Assembly: GCA_033875255.1 (NCBI GenBank)
Contig: JAWZSN010000006.1
Coordinates: 62,001-126,000, forward strand
Source of the DNA: Marinimicrococcus sp033875255
Lineage (GTDB): Bacteria > Pseudomonadota > Alphaproteobacteria > Geminicoccales > Geminicoccaceae
DNA length: 64,000 nucleotides
Direction: 5' to 3'
Positions 54,774-64,000 of this stretch are shown one piece after another. Within the stretch, counting starts at the first letter, position 1; every line of letters begins with the position of its first letter. The notes beneath the pieces were generated by a model, which was not told where the DNA came from, searched no databases, and saw only the letters and a list, made by a program, of their open reading frames with translations. A program made the position numbers and the translations under genes.

Positions 54774-55436
54774 ATGCGCGCGGCGGTCATCACCTTTCCC
54801 GGCTCCAACTGCGATCGCGATCTGGCGGTTGCCATGGAGCGTTGCTTCGACAAGCCCGTGGCCCGGATCTGGCACCAGGACACGGACCTGCCGCCGCTCG
54901 ACCTGATCGGCATCCCCGGCGGCTTCTCCTTCGGCGACTATCTGCGCTGCGGCGCCATCGCCGCCCGCTCGCCGGTGATGCGCGAGGTGGCTCGCCAGGC
55001 CGGGCGCGGTGTGGCGGTGCTGGGCATCTGCAACGGCTTTCAGGTACTGACCGAGGCGGGTCTGCTGCCTGGCGCGCTGCTGCGCAACTCAGGCCTCGGC
55101 TTCGTTTGCCGCACGGTGGCCATGCAGGTCGCGACGGCCAGCAGCCCATTCACCGGCAGCTTCGCCGCCGACGCGCCGATCGCCCTGCCGGTGGCGCATC
55201 ATGACGGCAACTACCAGATCGACGAGGACGGCCTGAAGCGCCTCGAGGACGAGGACCGGGTGGCGTTCCGCTATCTGGAGAATCCCAACGGCTCCATGGC
55301 CGGCATCGCCGGCGTCCTGTCGGAGCGGCGCAACGTGCTGGGCATGATGCCGCACCCCGAGCGGGCCATCGAGCCGCTGCTTGGCGGCAGCGACGGCCTG
55401 CCGCTGTTCCGCTCGCTGATGGGCGCCTTGGCCTGA
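54774..55436 (+). CDS. purQ: FGAM synthase glutaminase subunit PurQ
   Basis: PurQ supplies ammonia from glutamine to PurL. The 220-residue class I amidotransferase has the nucleophile Cys86 (LGICNGFQ) and the His194/Glu196 pair (MMPHPERA), as well as the oxyanion strand GIPGGFSFGDYLR. It follows purS by 73 bases, which contain a small GC hairpin. Confidence 0.97.
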   Translation: MRAAVITFPGSNCDRDLAVAMERCFDKPVARIWHQDTDLPPLDLIGIPGGFSFGDYLRCGAIAARSPVMREVARQAGRGVAVLGICNGFQVLTEAGLLPGALLRNSGLGFVCRTVAMQVATASSPFTGSFAADAPIALPVAHHDGNYQIDEDGLKRLEDEDRVAFRYLENPNGSMAGIAGVLSERRNVLGMMPHPERAIEPLLGGSDGLPLFRSLMGALA

Positions 55437-55447
55437 GGACGGAAGAG

Positions 55448-57649
<2,202 letters not shown>

Positions 57650-57664
57650 GCGGGAGCAGTATGG

Positions 57665-57898
57665 ATGGCGATGGCGGCGGCCGACATCGAGCGGCTGATC
57701 AAGGAAGCGATGCCTGACGCGCAGGTGACGATCGAGGATCTGGCCGGCGACGGCGACCATTATCGCGCGGTCATCATCTCCGAGGCCTTCCGCGGGAAGT
57801 CGCGGCTGCAGCAGCACCAGATGGTCTATAGCGCCCTTGGCGGGCGGATGGGCGGCGAGTTGCACGCCCTGGCCCTGGCGACCTCCGCGCCGGCCTGA
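57665..57898 (+). CDS. BolA family protein
   Basis: BolA proteins pair with monothiol glutaredoxins and share an Fe-S cluster in iron regulation. The 77-residue protein has the class II KH-like fold with the conserved FRGKSRLQQHQMVY; the His in this stretch is the usual cluster ligand. The ATG at 57665 is eight bases after GGGAG. It is 15 bases after purL and directly before grxD, the expected partner. Confidence 0.93.
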   Translation: MAMAAADIERLIKEAMPDAQVTIEDLAGDGDHYRAVIISEAFRGKSRLQQHQMVYSALGGRMGGELHALALATSAPA

Positions 57899-57938
57899 GC
57901 CGGCGGCATCGAGATTTCCCTCACAAGGATCGAACGAG

Positions 57939-58268
57939 ATGAGCGAGCCGGTCTTCGAGCGCATCAAGGAGCAGATCACGGGCGACGACGTGGTGCTCTA
58001 CATGAAGGGCACCCCCGTCTTTCCGATGTGCGGCTTCTCCGCCAAGGTGGTCCACCTGCTGGGCCAGACAGGCGCCAAATACCAGTCCTACAACATCCTC
58101 GACGACATGGATCTGCGCCAGGGGCTGAAGGACTTCAGCAACTGGCCGACCTTCCCGCAGCTCTACGTCAAGGGCGAGCTGGTCGGCGGCTGCGACATCA
58201 TCAGCGAGATGTACGAGAGCGGCGAGCTGGCGCAGCTCTTCCAGGAGAAGGGCGTCAGCCAGGCCTGA
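57939..58268 (+). CDS. grxD: Monothiol glutaredoxin Grx4
   Basis: This CGFS-type glutaredoxin carries a [2Fe-2S] cluster between subunits or with BolA. The 109-residue protein has PMCGFS at 29-34 with Cys31, the cis-Pro region NWPTFPQLYVKGELVGGCDI, and normal length. It begins 40 bases after the BolA gene and ends the purine cluster. It is convergent with the DUF3108 gene. Confidence 0.96.
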   Translation: MSEPVFERIKEQITGDDVVLYMKGTPVFPMCGFSAKVVHLLGQTGAKYQSYNILDDMDLRQGLKDFSNWPTFPQLYVKGELVGGCDIISEMYESGELAQLFQEKGVSQA

Positions 58269-58280
58269 GCCCGGCTCTCG

Positions 58281-59120
58281 CTACTGGACCAGAGCCGGGC
58301 AGCGCGCGCCTGCCCGGCAGTCCTCCGTGAGCGTCACCCGCGCCGGGCGCCGGTCGTTCACCGTCTCGACGAGAAGCGGCAGCAGCCGCCGGTCGGCCTG
58401 CACCAGCACCCGCAGCCAGCGCCCTTGCGGCTCGTCGGGGAAGCTCACCAGATCGTCGCCGCGGTCGAAGCCGAAGAGCGCCACCAGCCGCACCTTCAGC
58501 TCGTGATGCGGCGGCAAGCCCGCCCCCTTCCCCCTCTCGGTGCGCAGCCAGGTGGCCTCGAGGTCGAACCGCTTGCGCCCCTCGAAGACCGGAATGACCC
58601 TGGTGGCCGGCGCCCTGCCCAGAGCCGCATCGGGAAGCCACGCGCGCAGCCGCAGGAAGGCCGTCAGCGGGTCGACCGTGCCGGCCTGCAGCGCGACGGG
58701 CACCTCGCTCTTCTTGTCCCGGCCCTGATTGACGAGCTCGACCCGCTCGAGCGCGCCGCCCTCGCCGTAGCGGATCGAGATCTCCCGGGTCCGGTCGCGC
58801 TTGTAGTGGTAGGCCTCGAAGGCGGCCGGCTCGCCCGTGCCGTCGGGCGCGATGCGGCTCAGCGTCTCGAAGCGCGTGAAGGCGTCGCTCATCAGGGCCG
58901 CCAGTCCGCGGCTGCGCATCACGAAAGTGCTGCGCGCGCGGCTGCCCTCGGGGCTGATGGTCAGCGCAAGGTCGGCTACAGTCATCCCCGCGACCCGCAC
59001 GTCATAGCGCGCGTCGATCGCCGGCGGCAGGCTGGCAGCGGCCCTGCCCGGCGGCAGCAGCAACGCCCCGGTGGCGGGCAGCGAGAGCAGACTGGCAAGG
59101 AAAAGACGCCGGGACGGCAT
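58281..59120 (-). CDS. DUF3108 exported protein
   Basis: This 279-residue precursor of unknown function starts MPSRRLFLASLLSLP, a clear signal peptide ending near AAASL. A DUF3108-type beta-rich domain follows (RYDVRVAGMTVADLALTIS, then AYHYKRDRTREISIRY). Such proteins lie in the periplasm and resemble lipoprotein- or lipid-binding folds. The ATG at 59120 follows GGAG by nine bases; an ATG at 59126 is possible. It is divergent from the lyase-like gene. Confidence 0.83.
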   Translation of the reverse strand: MPSRRLFLASLLSLPATGALLLPPGRAAASLPPAIDARYDVRVAGMTVADLALTISPEGSRARSTFVMRSRGLAALMSDAFTRFETLSRIAPDGTGEPAAFEAYHYKRDRTREISIRYGEGGALERVELVNQGRDKKSEVPVALQAGTVDPLTAFLRLRAWLPDAALGRAPATRVIPVFEGRKRFDLEATWLRTERGKGAGLPPHHELKVRLVALFGFDRGDDLVSFPDEPQGRWLRVLVQADRRLLPLLVETVNDRRPARVTLTEDCRAGARCPALVQ

Positions 59121-59178
59121 GCACATCAACTCCAAGGAACGACCCCCACGCAGCCCTAGATGGCGTACGCAAGGCGCC

Positions 59179-60414
59179 GTGACCAGCCCGCCATGGCGGT
59201 GGCCCTTCGCCCTGGCGGCGCTGGCGCTGCTCGGCGCCTGCGTCACTATCGGCGGCATGGAGCCTTGGGTCGACCCGGCGCGTCTTGCCGCCTATGAGGT
59301 GACGCGCCCGGGCGAGGTCCTGTTCCGGCGCGACGACCGGGCCGCCGTGCTGGCTGCCACCCCGCCCGCCCTGCGCGCCCGCCTGTGCGGCAGCGGCAGC
59401 CTGCCCATGACCTCGCTGGCCGCGCCCGAGGCCTTCGGCGCCGAGCGCACCGGCGGCACCGACACGCGGCTGGAGCCCTTCTCGTGGGCGCTGATGCACA
59501 ACGCCGCCTCGGCCTTCGGCACGGGCGAAGGGGCCGCCGGCGAGGCGCTCGTGACGGCCCTCGACCGCTGGGCGCGGGAGGGCGCGCTCGCCCGGCTCGA
59601 CAATGACGAGGCCGCCACCTACTACGCCCTCGACCGGATGCTCTTGCCGGCGATCGTCGGCTTCGGCCTGGTGAGCGAGGGCGGACGGGCCGACACGCCG
59701 GCCGAGCTCCGCGTCCGCCACTGGCTGGCCGGGCTGGTCGAGCGCACCCGGGCCCGCCGCGTGCAGCAGGACCGCGACGGCATCTCCGCCCGCAACAATC
59801 ACAGCTATCTCGACGCCAGCGTGCTCATGGCGTGGGGTGCGCTCACCGGCGACGATGGCTTGTTCCGCGCCGGGCCGGCGGCCTTCGAGCGCGCCTTGCG
59901 GCAGATGCGTCCCGACGGCAGCCTGCCGCTGGAGACGGCGCGCGGCGCCCGGGCGCTCTGGTACCAGCGCCATGCCATCGCCTCGCTGGTGGCGATCGCC
60001 GAGATGGCCGCCACCCAGGGCCAGGATCTCTATGGCCTCGAGGTCGAGGGACGCAGCCTGCACCGGGCGGTCGATTTCCTGCTGGACGCGACCGCCGATC
60101 CGGCGAAGGTGCTGCCCTATGCCAGGGCCGATGCTAATCCCGGCGTCGAGGCCGACTGGCGGCAGCAGGACCTGGGATTCCTGGCGCGTCGCGGCCACGG
60201 GCGCCACTACATGGCCTGGGCCGAGCCCTACATGGCCCGTTTTCCCGGGCGCATGGAGACCCGCCGGCTGCGGGCAGCCCTCGAGCGCGCCGATCCGGCG
60301 TTCCGGCCTATGATCGACGATTATGCCGGCGGCAACGCCACCTGCTTCTTCGCCGAGCCGGGGGGCCGGGCTTTCAGCCCTGCTCTCTCCAACGCGAAAG
60401 AGCCCGCCGGATGA
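59179..60414 (+). CDS. Alginate-lyase-like lipoprotein (PL5 family)
   Basis: This 411-residue protein has a basic, hydrophobic leader ending in the lipobox LLGAC, so it is likely lipid-anchored. The body has the (alpha/alpha) barrel motifs of mannuronate lyase: NNHSYLDASVLMAWGAL with the Asn-His pair and the ARALWYQRHAI helix with Tyr/His. Unlike AlgL it is anchored, and no alginate synthesis genes are near. A related uronate substrate is equally possible. The GTG at 59179 gives the leader; the terminator of the convergent rpsD overlaps its end. Confidence 0.7.
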   Translation: MTSPPWRWPFALAALALLGACVTIGGMEPWVDPARLAAYEVTRPGEVLFRRDDRAAVLAATPPALRARLCGSGSLPMTSLAAPEAFGAERTGGTDTRLEPFSWALMHNAASAFGTGEGAAGEALVTALDRWAREGALARLDNDEAATYYALDRMLLPAIVGFGLVSEGGRADTPAELRVRHWLAGLVERTRARRVQQDRDGISARNNHSYLDASVLMAWGALTGDDGLFRAGPAAFERALRQMRPDGSLPLETARGARALWYQRHAIASLVAIAEMAATQGQDLYGLEVEGRSLHRAVDFLLDATADPAKVLPYARADANPGVEADWRQQDLGFLARRGHGRHYMAWAEPYMARFPGRMETRRLRAALERADPAFRPMIDDYAGGNATCFFAEPGGRAFSPALSNAKEPAG

Positions 60415-60426
60415 TCCAACGGGCTC
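60400..60426 (-). terminator. Terminator of rpsD
   Basis: Reading leftward from rpsD, GAGCCCG pairs with CGGGCTC across a 13-base loop and is followed by TTTCG. It overlaps the last codons of the convergent lyase-like gene. Confidence 0.5.
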
Positions 60427-60453
60427 CCTCTCGTCTCGGCAGATGCCGGCAGA

Positions 60454-61068
60454 TCAGCGCGAGTAGTACTCGATGACCAGGTTCGGCTCCATCTGCACCG
60501 GGTACGGCACGTCGGCCATCTTGGGCACCCGGACGAACTGGCCCTTGAGCGCCTTGTGGTCGACCGAGATGTACTCGGGCACGTCGCGCTCGGGATGCGC
60601 CACGGTCTCGACCACCAGCTGGTGGTTCCTCGACCGGTCGGCCACCTCGACCACGTCGCCTTCCTTGCAGCGGAAGCTCGGGATGTTCACCCGGCGGCCG
60701 TTGACCTTGACGTGGCCGTGATTGACGAACTGCCGGGCCGCGAAGATCGTCGGCACCAGGTTCATCCGGTAAACCACGATGTCGAGGCGGCGCTCGAGCA
60801 GGCCGATGAGGTTCTCGGCCGTGTCACCGCGAAGGCGCGACGCCTCCTCGTAGGTGCGGTGGAACTGCCGCTCGGTCATGTTGGCGTAGTACTTCTTCAG
60901 CTTCTGCTTGGCAGCGAGCTGGAGAGCATAGTCCGACATCTTGCGGCGCTTCTGGCCATGCTCGCCGGGAGCATAGTTGCGGCGCGCGAGGGGATCCTTG
61001 GACCGGCCCCACAGGTTGACGCCAAGACGGCGGCAGATCTTGCCCTTGGCTGCGATACGCTTGGTCAT
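60454..61068 (-). CDS. rpsD: Ribosomal protein S4
   Basis: S4 is a primary 16S rRNA binding protein needed for 30S assembly. The 204-residue protein has the usual N-terminal domain (KICRRLGVNLWG) and an S4 RNA-binding domain (RLDIVVYRMNLVPTIFAARQFVNHGHV region). The KxxxR-rich end is normal. It stands alone, with a strong promoter at 61136-61163. Confidence 0.98.
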   Translation of the reverse strand: MTKRIAAKGKICRRLGVNLWGRSKDPLARRNYAPGEHGQKRRKMSDYALQLAAKQKLKKYYANMTERQFHRTYEEASRLRGDTAENLIGLLERRLDIVVYRMNLVPTIFAARQFVNHGHVKVNGRRVNIPSFRCKEGDVVEVADRSRNHQLVVETVAHPERDVPEYISVDHKALKGQFVRVPKMADVPYPVQMEPNLVIEYYSR

Positions 61069-61135
61069 CGGCCCTCAGAATGTAAAACGGGACGAACAGA
61101 CACATCGCGACCCAGGGGCCGCGCTCTGGCCGTCG

Positions 61136-61163
61136 CTTATAGCGGGGTGCACGCGCTTGTCAA
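61136..61163 (-). promoter_or_regulatory. Strong sigma-70 promoter of rpsD
   Basis: Reading leftward, TTGACA (complement of 61158-61163) is followed after 16 bases by TATAAG (complement of 61136-61141), 68 bases before the rpsD start. It is the best consensus match in the window. Confidence 0.7.
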
Positions 61164-61242
61164 ACGCTGCGACTGCGTCAGGTAGTAGCCGCGAGGCGCG
61201 AGACGCTGCGCCGAACAGCAACGGGCGGAGGATATCGCACGA

Positions 61243-61812
61243 ATGACGGTCGCGGGAAAGCTCGCTCTGGTGGGCATCGCCGGCAGCCTGCGCAAGGCGT
61301 CGCTCAATCGCGCCTTGCTGCGCGCCCTGCAGGCGGCCCTGCCGGCGCAAATCGAGCTGCGCATCCACCCCCTCGACGAGGTGCCGCTCTACAACCAGGA
61401 GATCGACCTCGATCCGGCGCCCCCCGGCGTCGCGGCGCTGCGCCAGGCGATCGGCGCCGCCGACGGGCTGGTGCTGGCCTCGCCGGAATACAATAACGGC
61501 ATGAGCGGTGTGCTGAAGAACGCGCTGGACTGGGCCTCGCGGCCCTATGCCGCGCCCTGCCTGAGGAGCAAGCCCACCCTCGTCATGTCGGCCTCCCCCG
61601 GGATGGCCGGCGGCGTCCGCTCCCATGTCCAGGTGGTCACCACCCTGCTGGCGGCAGGCGCGCGGCTGACGCCGGGGCCGCATGTGGCGGTGGGCAGCGC
61701 CCGCGACAAGTTCGCCGACGGCAGGCTCACCGACGGGCCCACGCGCGAGTTCATGCTGGCGGCGGTGGACCGGCTGGCGGCCGAGATCGCCCGGCTGCGC
61801 GCCGCCGGCTGA
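61243..61812 (+). CDS. NADPH-dependent FMN reductase family protein
   Basis: This 189-residue flavodoxin-like protein has the FMN phosphate loop GSLRKASLNRALL and the conserved SPEYNNGMSGVLKNALDW. It would reduce FMN, quinones or related acceptors with NADPH. The ATG at 61243 follows CGGAGG. It is divergent from rpsD and is followed by the riboswitch region. Confidence 0.9.
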   Translation: MTVAGKLALVGIAGSLRKASLNRALLRALQAALPAQIELRIHPLDEVPLYNQEIDLDPAPPGVAALRQAIGAADGLVLASPEYNNGMSGVLKNALDWASRPYAAPCLRSKPTLVMSASPGMAGGVRSHVQVVTTLLAAGARLTPGPHVAVGSARDKFADGRLTDGPTREFMLAAVDRLAAEIARLRAAG

Positions 61813-61856
61813 GCCGGAAGGCGGCATGGCCGTCATGCCCGGCGCCGGGCTTGACC

Positions 61857-61894
61857 CCCGTTCCCCCTTTGCTAGCCCGTTCCTGCTTTGCTAG
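61857..61894 (+). repeat. Tandem 19-bp repeat before riboswitch
   Basis: Two adjacent 19-base units, CCCGTTCC followed by two variable bases and CTTTGCTAG, differ at only two positions. They place TTGCTA at 61869-61874 and TAGATG at 61892-61897 with a 17-base spacer, a plausible promoter for the riboswitch transcript. Confidence 0.6.
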
Positions 61895-61909
61895 ATGGAG
61901 CCGCAGCCC

Positions 61910-61980
61910 GCGGGGACGACCCCGCCCTTCCTCGCCGTGTCCCGGCGGGAAGCCCGGGCGACGGCAGGGACGACCCTGCC
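61910..61980 (+). ncRNA. Guanidine-II riboswitch (mini-ykkC)
   Basis: Two hairpins each close an ACGA tetraloop, the hallmark of the guanidine-II riboswitch. P1 is GCGGGG-ACGA-CCCCGC (61910-61925) and P2 is GGCAGGG-ACGA-CCCTGCC (61963-61980), joined by a 37-base linker. The purine-rich GGGAG ribosome binding site of the exporter gene follows P2 within ten bases. Guanidine binding to the two loops is known to free the ribosome binding site in this class. The downstream gene is the expected target. Confidence 0.85.
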
Positions 61981-62000
61981 CCTACCCGGGAGCTCTACCC

Positions 62001-62315
62001 ATGGCATGGCTGATCCTGTTCGCCGCCGGCCTCTTCGAGATCGGCTGGGCGGTGGGCCTCAAGCAGACCGAAGGCTTCACCCGCCCTTTGCCCTCGGTGC
62101 TCACCGTCCTGGCGATGATCGCGAGCTTCTGGCTTTTGAGCCTGGCGCTCCGGACCCTGCCGCTGGGCACCGCCTATGCCGTCTGGACCGGTGTGGGCAC
62201 GGTGGGCACCGCGTTGCTCGGCATCGCCCTCTACGGCGAGCCCGCCGACGCCCTGCGCCTCGCCTGCATCGGCCTGATCGTGGCCGGCATCCTGGGGCTC
62301 AAGCTCGCCGCCTGA
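62001..62315 (+). CDS. gdx: SMR guanidinium exporter (Gdx/SugE)
   Basis: This 104-residue four-helix small multidrug resistance protein exports guanidinium in exchange for protons. The key Glu13 lies in LFEIGWAVGLK, and TYAVWTG-like GTAYAVWTGVGTVG follows. The sequence is close to SugE/Gdx proteins rather than EmrE. Its ATG lies 20 bases after the guanidine-II riboswitch, which supports the guanidine role. Its last 85 bases overlap the 3' end of the convergent YeeE gene. Confidence 0.92.
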   Translation: MAWLILFAAGLFEIGWAVGLKQTEGFTRPLPSVLTVLAMIASFWLLSLALRTLPLGTAYAVWTGVGTVGTALLGIALYGEPADALRLACIGLIVAGILGLKLAA

Positions 62316-63298
62316 GCAGTGCGGCCGCGCCACGTTCCGCCGCTGAGGCGATGCCGCACGGCCACGCCAGCGGCCATGGCCGCCACCATCGCGGGGTAGG
62401 CGATCAGGGCGTGGGGCGCGAGCAGCGGCAGACCCTCCAGCACGAGGCTGGTGTTGCCCCCCGGCACGAGTGCTGCCCCCGCCCCCATGAGCGCACCTCC
62501 GACGAGCGAGCGCGCGATCTGCCGCGCCTCAGGGCTGCGGTAGCGGAAGCTGCCGGCGGTGCGGGCGGCAAGGGCCGCGCCACCCAGCAGAGCCAGGGCG
62601 AGGAGGACGCCCGTGAGGAGCCGTGCTCCTGAACCGCCGCGGGCCAGGTCCGCCAGCACGGCTCCGTAGGGCCAGGCCTCGACGGTCAGGAGAAGCGGCG
62701 TGTTGACCAGTGCGATCGCCGCCATGGCCACCCCAGGTGGCCAGCGCGTTCCGCGCAGCACGTCGCCGACACAGCGCAATGACGGGCATCGCCGGCGAAC
62801 CGAGGCCAGACGCCAGACGCTAAACAGCGCGGCAGCGATGGCCGCCGGTGCGGCGACGTGGGCACCGCTTGCCAGCATGCCGGGGGCCCCGACCTGCGCA
62901 GCCGGCGAGCCCAGCGCCGAACCTGCCAGCCCGCCCAGACCCACGGCAGGTAGCAGTGCGAGGTAGCTCACGCGCCCACCTGCCAGCGCCACGGCCGAGC
63001 CGAGCAGGCAGGCGCCGTTGATCACCGCGCCGATGCCGAACAGCGCGCCACCGGCGAGGGTGTGGATGCCCGGCTGCCACGCCGCGACGGCCGGAAGCTC
63101 GGCGATCCCGGCCGCGTGAAGGACCAGCAGGATCGCCAGCACCCAAAGGGCGCATTCGAGAAAGCTCAGGAAGCGGCTCCAGCGCCCCAGCGTCACGACC
63201 TCCTCGATGGCCCTCACCGCGCAGATGCCGCCGCGCTGGGCCGAGAATCCTGCAGCGAGCGCCAGCGGCACGGCGACGAGCAGAAGCAGGGCCGTCAT
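62231..63298 (-). CDS. YeeE/YedE family sulfur transporter
   Basis: This 355-residue inner-membrane protein belongs to YeeE/YedE, which in other bacteria take up thiosulfate. It has about nine helices in two repeats (AQRGGICAVRAIEEV and GALMGAGAALVPGGNTSLVL). The first repeat keeps its Cys, near residue 26, and the second lacks one. The ATG at 63298 follows GGGAG. Its last 85 bases lie opposite the Gdx gene, giving a basic C-terminal tail that may be unstructured. Confidence 0.85.
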   Translation of the reverse strand: MTALLLLVAVPLALAAGFSAQRGGICAVRAIEEVVTLGRWSRFLSFLECALWVLAILLVLHAAGIAELPAVAAWQPGIHTLAGGALFGIGAVINGACLLGSAVALAGGRVSYLALLPAVGLGGLAGSALGSPAAQVGAPGMLASGAHVAAPAAIAAALFSVWRLASVRRRCPSLRCVGDVLRGTRWPPGVAMAAIALVNTPLLLTVEAWPYGAVLADLARGGSGARLLTGVLLALALLGGAALAARTAGSFRYRSPEARQIARSLVGGALMGAGAALVPGGNTSLVLEGLPLLAPHALIAYPAMVAAMAAGVAVRHRLSGGTWRGRTAQAASLSPRMPATIRPMQARRRASAGSP

Positions 63299-63412
63299 CG
63301 GCCGGATCTCCCGTTGCTCTGGACAGCCTGCGTGAAGGCGCCCGCCCGCATGCGGCAAGCCGGCCGATGCCGGCGGCACGCCCGCTGGAGACGGCCCGGG
63401 CGGTGGCCTCCC

Positions 63413-64000
63413 TCAGGGCCGGTCGCGGCCGTGCGGCGCGGCGAGGTCGAGGTGGGGGCCGAGCGGCACGATGCCGGTCGGATTGATGGTCCTGTGGCTG
63501 CCGTAATAGTGCCGCTTGATGTGGTCGAAATCGACGGTCCCGGCGATGCCCGGCCACTGGTAGAGCTCGCGCAGCCAGCCATGGAGGGCCGGATAGTCGG
63601 CGATGCGGCGCAGGTTGCACTTGAAGTGGCCGTGATAGACGGCGTCGAAGCGGATCAGCGTGGTGAAGAGGCGCCAGTCGGCCTCGGTGATCCGCTCGCC
63701 GGCCAGGTAGCGGCGGCGCGAGAGCAGCTCCTCGAGCCAGTCCAGACTCCCGAAGACCTCGCGCACCGCCTCCTCGTAGGCCTCCTGGGTGGTGGCGAAG
63801 CCGGCGCGGTAGACCCCGTTGTTGACGGTGGGGTAGATCCGCCCGTTGAGCCGGTCGATCTCCTCGCGCAGCGGCTGGGGGTAGTAGTCGCCGGGCGTGG
63901 CGCCGATCTTGTCGAAGGCGCCGTTCAGCATGCGGATGATCTCGGCGGACTCGTTGCTCACGATGGTCCGCCGCTCCCGGTCCCAGAGGACCGGCACCGT
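63413..64000 (-). CDS. Glutathionyl-hydroquinone reductase, N-terminus outside window
   Basis: This is the C-terminal part of a xi-class glutathione transferase that reduces glutathionyl-hydroquinones. About 195 residues are visible, including the end of the thioredoxin-like domain (VLWDRERRTIVSNESAEIIRML). The helical domain has the family motifs VNNGVYRAGFATTQEAYE, GSLDWLEELLSRRRYL and RFDAVYHGHFKCN. The frame remains open at the window edge, so the start and the active Cys are not seen. It is in line with the YeeE gene. Confidence 0.88.
   Translation of the reverse strand, partial: TVPVLWDRERRTIVSNESAEIIRMLNGAFDKIGATPGDYYPQPLREEIDRLNGRIYPTVNNGVYRAGFATTQEAYEEAVREVFGSLDWLEELLSRRRYLAGERITEADWRLFTTLIRFDAVYHGHFKCNLRRIADYPALHGWLRELYQWPGIAGTVDFDHIKRHYYGSHRTINPTGIVPLGPHLDLAAPHGRDRP

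Overview
The window is chromosomal DNA from a GC-rich Alphaproteobacterium, most likely a Rhodospirillales-type organism. This rests on gene order: hflK-hflC-DUF2065-htrA, atpHAGDC without the Fo genes, hisD-UPF0262-LMW phosphatase-infA-maf-RNase G-yacG, an isoaspartate methyltransferase homologue next to tolC and a PopZ gene, and purC-purS-purQ-purL-bolA-grxD. GTG and TTG starts are common, intergenic gaps are short, and I see no insertion sequence, prophage or CRISPR array. Almost everything is housekeeping.

Layout. 1-3.4 kb: an MFS transporter cut by the window edge, nicotinate phosphoribosyltransferase, a VOC protein and a small unknown gene. 3.4-8.0 kb (minus strand): miaA, then the branched-chain amino acid genes ilvI-ilvN-ilvC. 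8.0-11.4 kb: serB, a DinB-like protein, a LysR regulator divergent from an ilvE-like aminotransferase. 11.4-16.7 kb: the HflKC/HtrA membrane quality-control cluster, divergent from mrp. 16.7-22.5 kb: F1 ATP synthase genes with a CobB sirtuin upstream. 22.7-25.1 kb: tRNA-Asn, a GntR regulator, a class IV aminotransferase and tRNA-Cys. 25.2-28.0 kb: a PIMT-like protein, TolC and PopZ. 28.2-35.0 kb: valS, an M17 aminopeptidase, a thioesterase and several unknown genes. 35.1-42.5 kb (minus strand): yacG, rng, maf, infA, a phosphatase, UPF0262, hisD, DUF2948, murA, dcd. 42.6-46.0 kb: tRNA-Thr, BrkB/YihY, FUSC, dienelactone hydrolase. 46.1-48.4 kb: a HisKA_2 sensor kinase behind a NepR-like anti-sigma gene. 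48.6-53.5 kb: tRNA-Arg, SCO1, a DMT transporter, a DadA-like oxidase, nadE. 53.6-58.3 kb: the purine operon with bolA and grxD. 58.3-64 kb: DUF3108, an alginate-lyase-like lipoprotein, rpsD, an FMN reductase, a guanidine-II riboswitch with a Gdx/SugE exporter, a YeeE-type transporter and a partial glutathionyl-hydroquinone reductase.

The least ordinary signals are regulatory. A two-hairpin guanidine-II (mini-ykkC) riboswitch precedes the SMR exporter. A NepR-like gene is paired with a HisKA_2 kinase whose ATP-binding boxes are eroded, and two general-stress (EcfG-type) promoter matches lie in front of other genes in the window. A nested inverted repeat forms a likely structured leader before a small ACT-like gene. 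A near-perfect 22-bp palindrome lies in a convergent intergenic region. Functions come from reading translations by eye; promoters, terminators and operators are pattern matches without experimental support.
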